A stretch of DNA of 64,000 nt from Paramarasmius palmivorus (lineage: Eukaryota > Basidiomycota > Agaricomycetes > Agaricales > Marasmiaceae), in contig JAYKXP010000050.1 of the NCBI GenBank assembly GCA_037176845.1, positions 62,001-126,000 on the forward strand, in the 5' to 3' direction. Each line of letters opens with the position of its first letter. Within the stretch, counting starts at the first letter, position 1. This document shows, piece by piece, positions 1 through 10,710 of the stretch. The notes beneath the pieces are model-generated. The model saw only the letters and a program-made list of their open reading frames with translations. It was not told the DNA's origin and did not search any database. The position numbers were made by a program, and so were the translations under genes.

Positions 1-1015
1 CAAGCGAAGATCTTCAAGCCTCGTCTCATTATCTGCGGTGCCTCTGCGTACCCTCGTGATTGGGACTATGCCAAGCTCCGGGAGATAGCAGACAAGGAGG
101 GTGCTTGGTTGATGTGCGATATGGCGCACACTAGCGGTCTCATCGCTGCTCAGGAACTCAAGAGCCCCTTTGACTACTGTGATGTTGTCACTACCACCAC
201 GTAAGTCTATACATTCTCCATCAATACGAAGTTCATCGATTTATTCTTATCCCTTAGCCACAAGACCCTCCGTGGTCCTCGTGCTGGTCTCATCTTCTTC
301 CGCAAAGACCTCGCAAACGCAGCGGACCTCGAAAAGCGCGTCAATGAGGCTGTTTTCCCTGCTTGCCAGGGTGGACCACACAACAACACCATCGCTGCTG
401 TCGCTACCGCTCTCCTCCAGGTTGCCGACCCTGCTTTCAAGACCTACGCCAAGCAAGTCATTGCGAACGCCCGTACGCTCGCTGATGAACTTGCTCAACA
501 TGGTTACAAGCTCCAGACTGGTGGTTCGGATAACCACCTCGTTCTCTGGGACTTGCGACCTCTCGGTTTGACTGGTAGCAAGGTTGAGAAGATTTGTGAT
601 TTGATGGGGATTACTATTAATAGTACGTCGTTCTCTGCTCTCCTTATCTCTTTACTGTACCTAACATTCCTCTGCAGAGAACGCTGTCTCAGGTGACGCC
701 TCCGCCCAAGTCCCCGGTGGAATCCGTCTCGGTACCTCCGCTCTCACTTCGCGTAACATGACCGAGAAGGATATCAAAGTCGTCGCCGACTTCCTCCACC
801 GCACGATCCAGCTTTCGCTCGTCCTTCAAAAGGAGGCTGGAAGCAAACTCCTCAAGGACTTTGTCCGTGTTGCCACCACCCAGGAAGAGGGCAAACAGGG
901 CTTTGCGCAGGTTAAGCAGCTCCGGGATGAAGTGAGAGCGTTTGCCAAGCAATGGCCTCTTCCTGGTGTGGATGCTGCGTCGTTCAAGAAGCCTGCTGGT
1001 GTTGATGAGGATTAG
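1..1015 (+). CDS. Serine hydroxymethyltransferase, 3' part (5' end outside window)
   Basis: This PLP enzyme converts serine and tetrahydrofolate to glycine and methylene-tetrahydrofolate. Three exons are visible (1-200, 258-622, 678-1015), separated by GT-AG introns of 57 and 55 bases. The frame is open from base 1. It contains the segment ending [11 protein letters not shown] and then [14 protein letters not shown], where the Lys after His is the PLP-binding residue of the family. The later [14 protein letters not shown] and INKNAVSGD segments are also typical, and the protein ends at TAG 1013-1015. The N-terminal part lies upstream, so I cannot tell whether this is the cytosolic or the mitochondrial form; fungi usually have both. 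Identification is firm. Confidence 0.95.
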
Positions 1016-1566
1016 GCGCCCGGCGTCTGTGGGGTTGGGGATCTTGTTGGTTTGCTTTCGACTCTTGTATACTCTAAAATTGGGCATTCAACATGGCTCG
1101 CATTATATCGCATTGTATTTGTAGGTTTTTTGCATTCAACATTGTACGTACATAGCACCCAGGGGTACCCTGGTATTTCGTAGTAGAATGTGTAGCTCGA
1201 TGGGTAGTAATTCGACGCTTTGAGCTTGGTTAGTACTCTGCCTGTCGAGGTTTGGCGTGAATGCCAGTTTTGGTTTGAGAATGAAGTGTAACACGATGAG
1301 AAAGCAAGAGAAAGGAGTGCATAGATTGAGATGGTGGACAATACATATTCGTTAGATAAAGGAGCGGCGTGTTGATATCGAGACGATAGATACGCGTCGA
1401 GTACATTGGAAAGCGGATGGATGTAATCGTAGATGTCGTGAGGGAAACGATGATGTACAGTCGAGATCCTGCTCAATGTTCTTGAATAAGTAGGCAGCCT
1501 AAATAATTGTAGAATGAGAACAACTTGGAAGAAGCCAAACAGAAAGCGACACTCACCGATACGCCT

Positions 1567-2091
1567 TCATGCCGACCAACGCTGGAGAGGAACCCAGCTT
1601 GTAACCCTTGAACGTCTCCGCCTCCTCAGTGCCCTCCTAACTCGGACGTAAAAGAAATGCTTCATGTTGAGAGCGATCTCCTTGAACACTGATGGTTTGC
1701 GTGTGCTACTGCCTTGCTCAGTAAGGTTTTCCGGCTCCATACGCGCCTTCCTGATAGTGATCCACCGAGCTTTGGATTTGAACCACTTCCGAAGGCGTAC
1801 GGAGCTCACTCTCCTCTTTGACCTCTTGGTACCTTTCGATTTCAAGGTCGACTGGTCTCCGTCGCTGTGCCAAGGATGATTCGGCCCAAGAGTCGCTTCA
1901 AACTCTGGTAGCGTCACATCTCTCCACGAGCTCCTCCTCTGAGCAGGCGGGATGTAATCACTAAAGTCCACATGGGAGCTTCTGACGACATAGGGACGTT
2001 CTGGCTTGACTGGTCGTCGAGGGTTCCTACCAAGACGAAGTTGGCGAGAATCGGTGTAGTACTGTCTTCGTGAGAGGAAGGAGAAAGGCAT
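1567..2091 (-). CDS. Hypothetical basic protein, doubtful gene model
   Basis: A 174-codon open frame starts MPFSFLSRRQYYTDSRQ and is rich in Arg, Lys and Ser. I recognise no family. The last 40 codons run into an Arg-rich stretch that may be an artefact. On the same strand an acceptor near 1641 would open another frame that ends at a good donor (GTGAGT, near 1556). A further open frame follows down to 1012, overlapping the last bases of the SHMT gene. The true gene may therefore be spliced and longer, ending near 1012. A real transcript seems possible but is not shown by the sequence alone. Confidence 0.3.
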   Translation of the reverse strand: MPFSFLSRRQYYTDSRQLRLGRNPRRPVKPERPYVVRSSHVDFSDYIPPAQRRSSWRDVTLPEFEATLGPNHPWHSDGDQSTLKSKGTKRSKRRVSSVRLRKWFKSKARWITIRKARMEPENLTEQGSSTRKPSVFKEIALNMKHFFYVRVRRALRRRRRSRVTSWVPLQRWSA

Positions 2092-3073
2092 GTGTCGTTG
2101 AGGGTATATAGAAGGCTAGCTTCTGTGGTGTTTGGTTGGATGAAAAGAGGTGCATTTTGGCTGGGTTTTTAACGGATTCTTGCTGTGGCCCAAGCATCGA
2201 TTGCTCTTCATTGTTCACAGAGAGGACACGCGTAGTTCTGTGGCAGGTCCAAGGTATTATTGTGCCCAAGATGGTATTTTGTGGCCGTCAAAGCTGAAGC
2301 GCTGGTGCGGTGGTAAAGGAAGAGAGAAAGAGAGATCTATGCACGTGATCGCCTCTATCCTCACCTCATACCACCACGTTCGGTCTTGTAGCAGCGTTAA
2401 TGTTCCCTTTGCTAGTCTTGATTGAGGTATCGATGGGAGGTATAGGTGTGTTCCGTTTGAAGGTCTACTTTTCGAGGTTTGACGAGACCAACAAACAGCG
2501 GCTTCGAATCGCTTGTCATTCGACTAGCATCAAGTACTTCGCAGTTTCGACCGACATTTTGTGCAATGCTCTGTCAGCGTGCTGGATCTGCTCGCCGTCT
2601 CGCTTTGTAAAGAGGATACTGTGTTATCATTCACCCACTCCCCAGAATTCTATGCCGTAGAATCAATTCATTCAGAACAGTGCTAGCCTGTTCAATGGAG
2701 TGACAAAGCTACCAAGGCAGCCAATAGTTTCTCATTCAGATCGTAGAGATGACCCGGTTTTCGTGCCTCGAGTGCCGCTCAGTGAGCCTTCGGCGCAACA
2801 AAATTCCATGATAGGGATCTCACGTAACCCCGAGCCCGAGGCTTGACGCGGTTCAAGTTCATACAACAACGTTCCCAGCGGTTTTCCTTGTTCTCCTGGC
2901 CGTTCCAGTACAACATGGATGATTAATGCAGATTCCTGAGCTCAGCACCAGCCGTTGACCCATTCCGGTGGTTACTCATCCACGAAATAATGTGGTATAT
3001 AAGATCCATTTCGGTACGTCCTTCTACACCATCCAAATACCATCCAGTTGCAGAACTCTTCGAGTCTCACACA
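2092..3073. other. Intergenic, divergent promoter region
   Basis: I see no convincing gene here. Short frames in this stretch lack codon regularity and recognisable motifs. It should hold the promoters of the doubtful minus-strand gene and of the plus-strand Old Yellow Enzyme. A TATA-like stretch (GTATATAAG) lies about 80 bases before the enzyme's start codon. Confidence 0.5.
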
Positions 3074-4435
3074 ATGTCTAGTGAAACCGTCCCAAAACTG
3101 TTCCATCCTATCAAAGTTGGCAACCTCTCCCTTCAACATCGTGTTGTTCTAGCCCCGTTAACGCGCTTTCGATCCGATGAAAAGCATGTCCCTCTTTCGC
3201 ATGTACCCGAGTACTACGACCAGCGTTCGAGGATCCCTGGAAGTCTTCTGATTACGGAAGCTACTTTTATCCATGCCAAAGCTGGTGGGTACCCCAACGC
3301 CCCAGGAATCTGGAGCGATGACCAGATCGCTGCCTGGAAGAAGGTACGTGTTCCACTATTGAATGAATACAATTACCGTTTAGACTGACTTCCCTTTTAG
3401 GTCACCGACAGAGTGCATGCAAACGGATCGTACATCTATTTGCAGGTACGCCTATCTTCCGTCTTTTCTCTTTCCTTCTCTGACGTCCATACCTTAGCTC
3501 TGGGCTATTGGCCGACAAGCCATGCACGAGGTACTCAAAAAGGAAGACCCATCTCTGGAATACACTGCACCTTCCGCCATTGGTCTGGCCGAGTACGGAC
3601 TACCCAACCCTCGCCCTCTCACCATCGACGAAATCCACGAATTCATCAGATACTATGCCACTGCTGCCGACAACGCCGTAAACAAGGCTGGCTTTGATGG
3701 TGTCGAGATCCACGGTGCCAATGGATACCTCATCGACCAATTCCTCCAGGACGTATCCAACAAGCGTACTGACGAGTATGGCGGAAATATCGAGAAGCGC
3801 GCGAGGTTCGCATTGGAGGTCGTCGATGCTGTTACCAAGGTTGTCGGAGAGAAGAGGACTGGTTTGAGGTTGAGTCCTTGGGGAACCTACGGAGGTATGC
3901 GTCTTTTTCTTCTCGTATCCTGCGCTTTAACTGACATGAACCGGCACCTAGATATGCGTATGAAAGAACCCAAACCCCAATTTGCCTACCTCGTTGAAAA
4001 GCTCGTCGAGCTGCACCCTGATCTTGCATACCTTCACGTTGTCGAACCTCGTGCCGACGGTTTGCAGAGTGTTAAAGTGGTTCCCGAAGGCTTCGAGAAC
4101 GACTTTATACGCAAGATTTGGAAACCTCGTCCTTTCATCAGTGCTGGTGGACATAATCGTGATACCGCCGTTGAGTACGCGGAAAAGAACGATGATTTGA
4201 TTGCGATTGGAAGGTCTTACATTGCTAATGTGAGTGTCTCTGGGTCGTGCCAAGAAAATAGCTGATGATGGTGTTCTTGTAGCCCGACCTTCCGTATCGT
4301 CTCAGATATAACATCCCTTTGACCAAGGGCGATAGATCACTGTACTACGCCTATGGTAGTACAGATCCCCACGGTTACACCGATTATCCTTTCGCAAAGG
4401 ATCAGTACCCCGAATTGTGCCCCAAGGAAAATTAG
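3074..4435 (+). CDS. Old Yellow Enzyme family NADH:flavin oxidoreductase
   Basis: This FMN-dependent ene-reductase family reduces activated C=C bonds with NAD(P)H. Five exons (3074-3343, 3401-3445, 3498-3894, 3952-4229, 4283-4435) join in frame to 380 residues, the usual family size. The N-terminus reads LFHPIKVGNLSLQHRVVLAPLTR, as in OYE proteins. The substrate-binding His/Asn pair is in EIHGANGYLIDQF, followed by RTDEYGG. The C-terminal FMN phosphate region reads PFISAGG and IAIGRSYIANPDLPYRL. The second exon is only 45 bases. There is no targeting signal, so a cytosolic location is likely. It lies well outside the 28-52 kb cluster, so I do not assign it to that pathway. The start was chosen for its fit to the family N-terminus. 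Confidence 0.93.
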
Positions 4436-5781
4436 AGGACATTAGAAGAACTTTGAAGTATAATAGCAGTCGTTATAATCCTTAAGCGCTTAAGCTTCAA
4501 CTCAACGTTCAGACTTGTAAGGAAGAGGACTTTTGCAATCGACGTCATCGCGTGTCGGTTTAGCGCCGACGTTGCTGCACTTGAAATGCGCAAAAACGCA
4601 ACCATGGGCCATGGCGCACGAAATCGAAAACGGGCTCCAAGCGTCCCTTCAAATAGGTATTCTTGCATTTTCCTCGGAGCCAGACTTTGAGCATATCGTA
4701 TTGCCGAATTGTTTTTGAATTTTTGGACTTAGCAGCAGGCGAGCACTAAAGTCATCTGAAAGTTACACGAGCTCCAAACGATCTATGTATCTATCTACTG
4801 TCGCCGGCCCGGATCCGAGACAAACCGCAGTCCCCACTGTTTCGAGAACTCAATTCCCCCCACAGAATTTCTGAAAATTACATGAAGGGTGCGTATACAT
4901 CCTAGGATCCTGCAGCTGTAATTTGGAGGAATTTCGAGTAATTGTTGTGAAGATAAAAAATGTTTCGCGAGGCAAGTCAAAAATGCAGGGAACCGAGACA
5001 CTGTCGCCGCGCCAAACTTTGGGCGCTTACTGTCATTTTTCTAGTCATTTTTATCCTTGTTTCCTTGATACTATTCGACACAGTACAATTGAGGACTCCA
5101 AATTTTTACGGGGAATAATGTATATCTCTAGAGGGTCCTTACCGGTGATTTTCTCTGCAATAACTGTATTACCGCCCTTTGAATCTCAGTGCTAACACCA
5201 TTGATTTCACCAAATTTGCACCAAGTGACAGATTGACATCAAGATATGTACCAGGAAAGCGCAGGGTTCTCTCACTTTATAGGATCTTTTGATAGTACAT
5301 CTAAACGGCTTTCTACTGAGCCACTTATCTTGTCCAAACATGAGGAATAGCTTGAGCAGGAACCATTTGTCTCGTTACAGGACCTGTCCCAGTAGGTGAC
5401 GTCATACAGTACTCCCTTCCATCCACACTCCCACACGCGTACAACAATAGTCCATCAGGGTGCAACGAGGATCACAATCAATCACTCAAATGCCCCAATG
5501 TCTGCCGGATGGATAATACAGAATAAATATATGGTTTCGAGGAGGAAAGCATTGGGTGGGCTTGACTTTGGATGGACAACGGGAATACCGTTAGCAGCGG
5601 GTTCTCGCCGTTCGGGGCATCTGCAAACAACGTCGGTGGCTGAACTGGTTTGGGTATGTGCACGTGTCGCTCTTGTCCAGAAAACCTGTAACTCACCTAA
5701 TGCTGTGGTCAAGTGAAGAGTGGAGCATAGGGTTATAAACTTTGCCCACGACTGACTTGTCTCCTAACATCAAGGCCCTCT
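4436..5781. other. Intergenic; contains duplicated upstream segment of kinase copy 1
   Basis: No gene is supported. From about 5500 the sequence resembles the stretch upstream of kinase copy 2 (around 10440-10700), for example GAGGAAAGCATTGG in both. The kinase duplication therefore included some 5' flank. Confidence 0.5.
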
Positions 5782-6996
5782 ATGAGTACGCTTGTTTCCG
5801 GGGAAACTGAAGGAGTATTCACTAAGAAAGATCTCCGGAGGATATTCATATCATCCTATGCAATCGACTTGTTATGCTCAATGGATGTAGCCCTTGTGCC
5901 TCGTGTGGTGGACCTCCTGCAGATGGTGAGTACCCCATAGATAGTTGCATGTACACCTGTCAACGGATGCTACTATCTCTAGGAAGCGTCGTCAAATGGG
6001 AACTTGGAGTATCGCAAATTTTGCTTGAGAGCACTCCGTGCTCTCGTGAAGAAACACAATATCCTCCCATCTTCATTATTCCTGGATAACATCACCCGGG
6101 AAGGAGGACATGCATTACTCGGTGGCGGATTCTCGGTGCGTGGTCTCCTTTCATAATATCTTTGCCCGCATTGACACGGCTTCTAGGATATATGGAAAGG
6201 ATTCTATGGAGACCAACCTGTTTGCTTGAAGGTTTTGCGGATTCATCTAGAGGCCGACGAACGAAAGCGAGCCAAAACGCTTGCCGTGAGTCACTGCATC
6301 CCTTGATGTGATCCCACTCTGACCTGGAATCAGGCATTTTGCAGGGAGGCTCTCGTATGGACGCAAGTTAACCATCCAAATGTACTCTCACTTTTCGGCG
6401 TCAACAACATTATTCTCTCCCGGATTCTGTCTTGTTTCACCTTGGATGGCGAACGGAGACATAATCACTTACTTGGAGAGGAACCCGGGCCATGATCGAA
6501 TGAAATCAGTGCGTGGACTCATCCTTGACTCGACATCGCCCAGCGTCTGACTATCATTTCAGATATACGAGATAGCATCGGGTATGGCCTACCTTCACTC
6601 GCTTCGACCCATTATTGTTCATGGGGATATCAAGGGGGTGCGTGCACAAGGATTTCACCTGCCTCACCTCGCTTCTCATGGCGTCTACGTAGAGGAATGT
6701 CCTTGTCGACGATCACCACAGTTGCCGCCTCGCCGATTTTGGCCTGGCTACAATGATCGAGACTCAGAGGTTGGACAGCACGACGAGTGGTTCACCCAAA
6801 GGCACAGTCAGATGGATGGCACCAGAGTTATTGTATTCTCCTGATGACTTGGCCGTCGACGCGAACCACCCACCTCGGGATGTCTATGCCTTCGCCTGCA
6901 CAGTTTATGAGGTGAGGATAAGAATCTGATTGTGCTATATCTATCCATACTATGATGATTGTTTAGATTATGTCCGGAAAACATCCAATAGTCCGT

Positions 6997-7085
6997 GTAG
7001 GGGCATTGGAATGATCTGTGGATAATCCAATAACTGCCATTGGAATGAATGGCCGGGGCTTCCTTTGCCTGGACTCATTCCAATG
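6997..7085 (+). repeat. Left terminal inverted repeat of the kinase-inserted element
   Basis: Starts GTAGGGGCATTGGAATGA and ends CTGGACTCATTCCAATG. It is the reverse complement of 7548-7636 apart from a few mismatches. Confidence 0.9.
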
Positions 7086-7280
7086 TGCTTCCCGTACCTT
7101 TTTCGTAATGATTAATCGGTACCTTTATTAAAATGGAATTAAGCCGGATTGAACAAGCGACGCAGAGGATCATTACAAATAATAATAAGAAAAACCATAA
7201 TATAACTACTACACCATCAGACTGTGCACGGTTCCGCCCCATATTGAGGAAAGTGCGAAGCGAAGCGGAGCACTTCTCCT

Positions 7281-7411
7281 TAGGTTAGGGGTTAGGTGTT
7301 AGAAGGGGGGCGCGGGGGGGTGAAACCCCCCGCAAAAAGGGTTAGGGGATAGGCATATTTTTAAGGGGGGGGTGCGGGGGGGGAACGCCCCCGCGGTTAG
7401 GGGTTAGGGGC
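7281..7411 (+). repeat. G-rich core with telomere-like TTAGGGG runs inside the transposon
   Basis: The element's core carries GGTTAGGGGTTAGG-type units at both ends and in the middle, plus G runs of six to eight bases. Two G-run/C-run pairs (around 7310-7333 and 7374-7394) can form hairpins. Both flanks are ordinary transposon sequence, so this is not a chromosome end. Confidence 0.75.
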
Positions 7412-7547
7412 TAAAACCTAGCAGAATTAGTAAACTTGATGGCTTAGTGGTTTGCGTGACTATTGTTGTGTATTATCTAAGCCTGTCCTTTAGGTCCTGC
7501 GTTCAATTCGCTAAGCTTTATTTTACTTATTTAAATTTGCACGAGCT

Positions 7548-7636
7548 CATTGGAATGAGTCCAGGCAAAGGAAGCCCCGGCCATTCATTCCAATGGCAGG
7601 TATTGGATTATCCATGCGTCATTCCAATGACCCTAC
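7548..7636 (-). repeat. Right terminal inverted repeat of the kinase-inserted element
   Basis: Begins CATTGGAATGAGTCCAGG and ends CCAATGACCCTAC. It pairs with 6997-7085. Confidence 0.9.
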
Positions 7637-8240
7637 ATGGATTCCTCAAACATCCATTTTCTGGACTCAGGGAAGGCGCGGTCATCCTCCGGGTGATAAA
7701 CGGGGAAAGACCTCTTAGGCCGGAGGATGGATGGTGTCCAGGTAACGTATGGAACATGGTACAGCGATGTTGGTCGCAAGATCCCAAGAGAAGGCCTGAC
7801 GCTCTCGAGCTTGAGCAATATCTCTATGGACTAGTCTCATTGAATCCGTACTTGGATTCTTCGAGCTTCTATAGTGCGGGCGATACTGAGCAGGTGGAAC
7901 GGATGCTCATACCCATCGATGAGGCCGAGCAACAGCTTTGGGAGAAGGAAAACGCCTACATGACCAGGATGAGGCAGATGGAAGAAGATTACATTCTCGC
8001 TGTTCATTATGTAAGGTATGTCACTCCTTCATTGGTATTTTGTTTAGCAATTTAGCTCACTAGGATTCTAGGGGTAATGAGAAGATGATGCGCCGAATAA
8101 GAGACGAACTAAATGAGCAGAAGAGTCTGAATACCCAGCTCGCATCAGATCTCGAAACCGCCCGTACGAGCGCAAGCACTCAGTCTCTTCCCCAGCTGGA
8201 TCGTCTGGTCATTGCGCCAATTCCTGGGTTCGAACCATAG

Positions 8241-9024
8241 CAGTTGACTCGGTCGGACAGCTCAGACATTCTACCCAGCTTCGTCAAGCCACCGTATCAT
8301 AGTTATTAGTGCCATGGACAAAGCTCAGACCGAACAATCACCTAGGCCTCGACCACTCTCACCAGTACCATTCACCAACTCTTACTTGGCATTGCAGGTC
8401 AATCGTCGGACATCTAAAAGACCTTCCGGGACAGCTTCATGGAGACGTGTTCCGGAAACTTGGAAGGACAAATAGTTGAACAGTAGCATCTAAACAGTAC
8501 AAATAAACAGTACAAATAGTTGAACAGTAGCATCTACTATTCAAACATGCTTACGATTCGGTCTTTATGGTCTGAGTGCAAATGTTTACACAAATGCATT
8601 AGCATCTGCAGAGTGGCACCCGTCAATGTAGATAAGTTTCGAAGGCTCGACCTAAGTGAGTTACAGATCGTATTATACAAAGTTGTCGGATGTTTATGCT
8701 CGCCACGATGTATTCCCGGCAGTTGCCCAGACGGACTTAGCCAGAGGTATAAGATAGTACGTCCTTGAATCCACGTCGAGAGTTGGTAATTCTTTTGAAA
8801 CAAGTCTTGAGTATAGTCTTTTTTGCAAGGATACATTGTTATAACATACTTAGCTTCGGCCTTGCTCCTGTTAGTGCTAGGCATTCTCAACTCCATAGCA
8901 TCGTGGGTGGAATCGCTCGGAACTTGAGGAATGCTGCATGGAGAGACACGTGCGGAGTCGTTGCGGGTATCATAACCTTGAGTCTTGACTGAGTGTCCAG
9001 TAGAGGACGTGTATCTTGCACTTG
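8241..9024. other. Intergenic with decayed tail of kinase copy 1
   Basis: Up to about 8420 this is the decayed C-terminal exon of kinase copy 1. The rest shows a short direct repeat and frames without family features. A 163-codon minus frame (8537-9028) lies just downstream of the HELGH gene and is probably chance or 3' untranslated sequence. Confidence 0.5.
8468..8536 (+). repeat. 25-base direct repeat pair
   Basis: The 25-base unit beginning ACAAATAGTTGAACAGTAGC occurs at 8468-8492 and again at 8512-8536. The spacer contains AACAGTAC and AAATA pieces of the same motif, consistent with local slippage. Confidence 0.8.
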
Positions 9025-10126
9025 TCAATCCGGTCCGGCCTGTATGACCCTGTACGAATCGTGGATGTTCCGAATAATCTTGAAGAGAAGCACGAGTATG
9101 GGATGTGATGTTGTTGATCTCACAGTGGTCGAAATGAAACCATAAGGGGTGTTCTGTACCACGGTATCAGTTGAGAGGAGTAGCGGACGAGGAAGAGATG
9201 CCATCATACCTTTGTCGTCGATAGATAGATACCTACTTCCAGCAGAATCATGCACAAAGCGGATTCCGATGACATCGTCCCATTGTCTATCCACACCTTT
9301 TTCGTCATGATCATGAACCAGTACAACCTCTCCTCCGAACACACGCTTCTCCACCGCAAATCCTGCTTCACATCCATGCTTAGCAGGAGCTGACTGGGAA
9401 AAGAATGTTGTATGAACAATATGACCCAATTCATGGACGATGCAGACCATAACAAAGAATCGCAGAGCCCTGCCCGCCAGAAACAATAGATCAATACTAT
9501 TGAAAGACCTCGCTTGTTAAGAAAACTCACCCTTCATGCCGATCCCTGTATCGAAGTTTAAACATACCAGTGGCCTGACTTGCTTTCAACGAATAGATGG
9601 CATTGTATAAATGATCGTCCATGAAGATAACATGCCTCCTTCTTTGTCGATAATCCTCGGGCAGTAAGAACAAAGCGTGATCCCTGACAGGCCCAGCTGC
9701 AGCGCCTTGCCCAACATTACCCACCATTCCCTGGTCTGCCTTATAATCGTTTTCCTGCTCCTCGCTCGGCTGCCCTACTCCTTTCACATCTTCTTCGTCA
9801 TTTCTTGACGTGGGTTGGTATTTGTCGACTTTAACGTTTTGCATGAACACCAGATCAGGGAAACTAACGTCCAAGTAGGCTTCAATTTTCCGGCAGCGCA
9901 GGCGCAGCTCTTCAGAGGTAGGTGATTCGACAAAAGTTACTCGGGCTAGAGCTTCAATGAGGCTGGAGCTGAGGACTGCTTTGATCCTAATGTCGTTGTA
10001 TAGTTTTGCGATGTAATCGTCGACACGACATAAGGGGAGCTCGACCAGTTCCTTCTCGACGCCAAACATTCGATAAATCTTGGGTCTTGTGTCGTCTCCG
10101 CGATTCAGGGAGTCTTGGAGAGCCAT
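9025..10126 (-). CDS. Uncharacterised protein with HELGH zinc-metallopeptidase-like motif
   Basis: Two exons (10126-9531 and 9469-9025) join in frame to 346 residues. The acceptor was chosen because it gives an open continuation into the HELGH segment. I do not recognise the family. The N-terminal two thirds (MALQDSLNRGDDTRPK onward) is mostly polar, with an acidic linker near residues 125-145. The segment FFVMVCIVHELGHIVHTTFF carries an HExxH motif (codons at + strand 9421-9435) in a hydrophobic helix, as in zincin metallopeptidases. A third zinc ligand cannot be assigned; an acidic residue follows in a VHDHDEKG stretch. No signal peptide is obvious. Peptidase function is inferred only from the motif. 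Confidence 0.75.
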
Positions 10127-10710
10127 TTCGTTTTGGAAGGGAGTATGACAGGAGGATTACAAGCCACCACCCGACTTTGATCGCTCGACCGGACCACTTG
10201 GTGGCAATAGAGAGAACGTTGACCGCTATGAACAATTAGAAGAACCTTGAAGCAGAGATCACGGTCGTAGGTTCTGGCAAGGTTCTGGTGGTTCAGCAGG
10301 AAAGCGATCTATGTATCTATTTCTCTCTTCCCTCTTAGACTGTCACGTATGCGTACTTTGCGCATTCTGCAGTAAACAATCAGCCCGCAACGAGGAATTA
10401 CATCAACCGTATAAGAACCCTAATCATCACCGGATGAATGTAATAGAATGAATGAAAGGTTTTGCCGACTTTGAAGAGGAAAGCATTGGACACTTGGGAG
10501 CAAAGAACACCATTGGCGGCGGATTCTCGAGGCCTCTGTTTGCACAGAAAGTTCTATCTTTGGGTATGCTCACATCTCTTATGCAGATAGGTCATAATTA
10601 CTCACTGACTATAATCAGGTGAGCAACGGCGCTGATGAAGAGAACTAAGTTTGAAGGCTGTGGTATCCCCACGATTATAATCCTGTCGTCTCACAACATC
10701 AAGGCCCTCT
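10127..10710. other. Divergent promoter region between HELGH gene and kinase copy 2
   Basis: No gene is supported. The part from about 10440 resembles the region upstream of kinase copy 1 and marks the 5' extent of that duplication. Confidence 0.5.

Larger units (their letters stand above)
6988..7647. mobile_element. 660 bp non-autonomous inverted-repeat transposon, Mutator-like by target duplication
   Basis: The element sits in a kinase exon. It is flanked by the 9-base direct repeat AAACATCCA at 6979-6987 and 7648-7656; removing one copy restores the reading frame seen in copy 2. Terminal inverted repeats of about 89 bases (6997-7085 and 7548-7636) match with only a few differences. They contain the sub-motif CATTGGAATGA and its complement several times. 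A 9-base duplication with long inverted repeats is typical of Mutator-like elements. No transposase is encoded. The outermost 8-11 bases on each side do not pair well, so the exact ends carry a small doubt. Confidence 0.85.
5782..8240 (+). pseudogene. Protein kinase copy 1, disrupted by frameshift, transposon and nonsense codon
   Basis: This is a close paralogue of the intact kinase at 10711-12744, with the same exon order and introns. Three lesions are visible. Near 6405 the coding sequence is two bases shorter than copy 2 just after GGCGTCAAC, which shifts the frame in the kinase N-lobe. At 6988-7647 a 660 bp inverted-repeat element interrupts the exon that encodes the C-lobe after MSGK. 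At 8238-8240 a TAG replaces the CAG found in copy 2. Beyond it, to about 8420, the former C-terminus is still recognisable (PRPLSPVP-like) but out of use. The ATP-loop, HGDIKG and DFG regions can otherwise be read. It is almost certainly non-functional as a kinase. Confidence 0.88.

Noticed and set aside
7281..7411. Telomere or subtelomere at this position
   Set aside because: The TTAGGGG-like runs lie inside an element with matched inverted repeats and a target duplication, and genes continue on both sides.
8537..9028. 163-codon minus-strand frame
   Set aside because: No family feature, and it lies directly beyond the HELGH gene's stop; likely chance.
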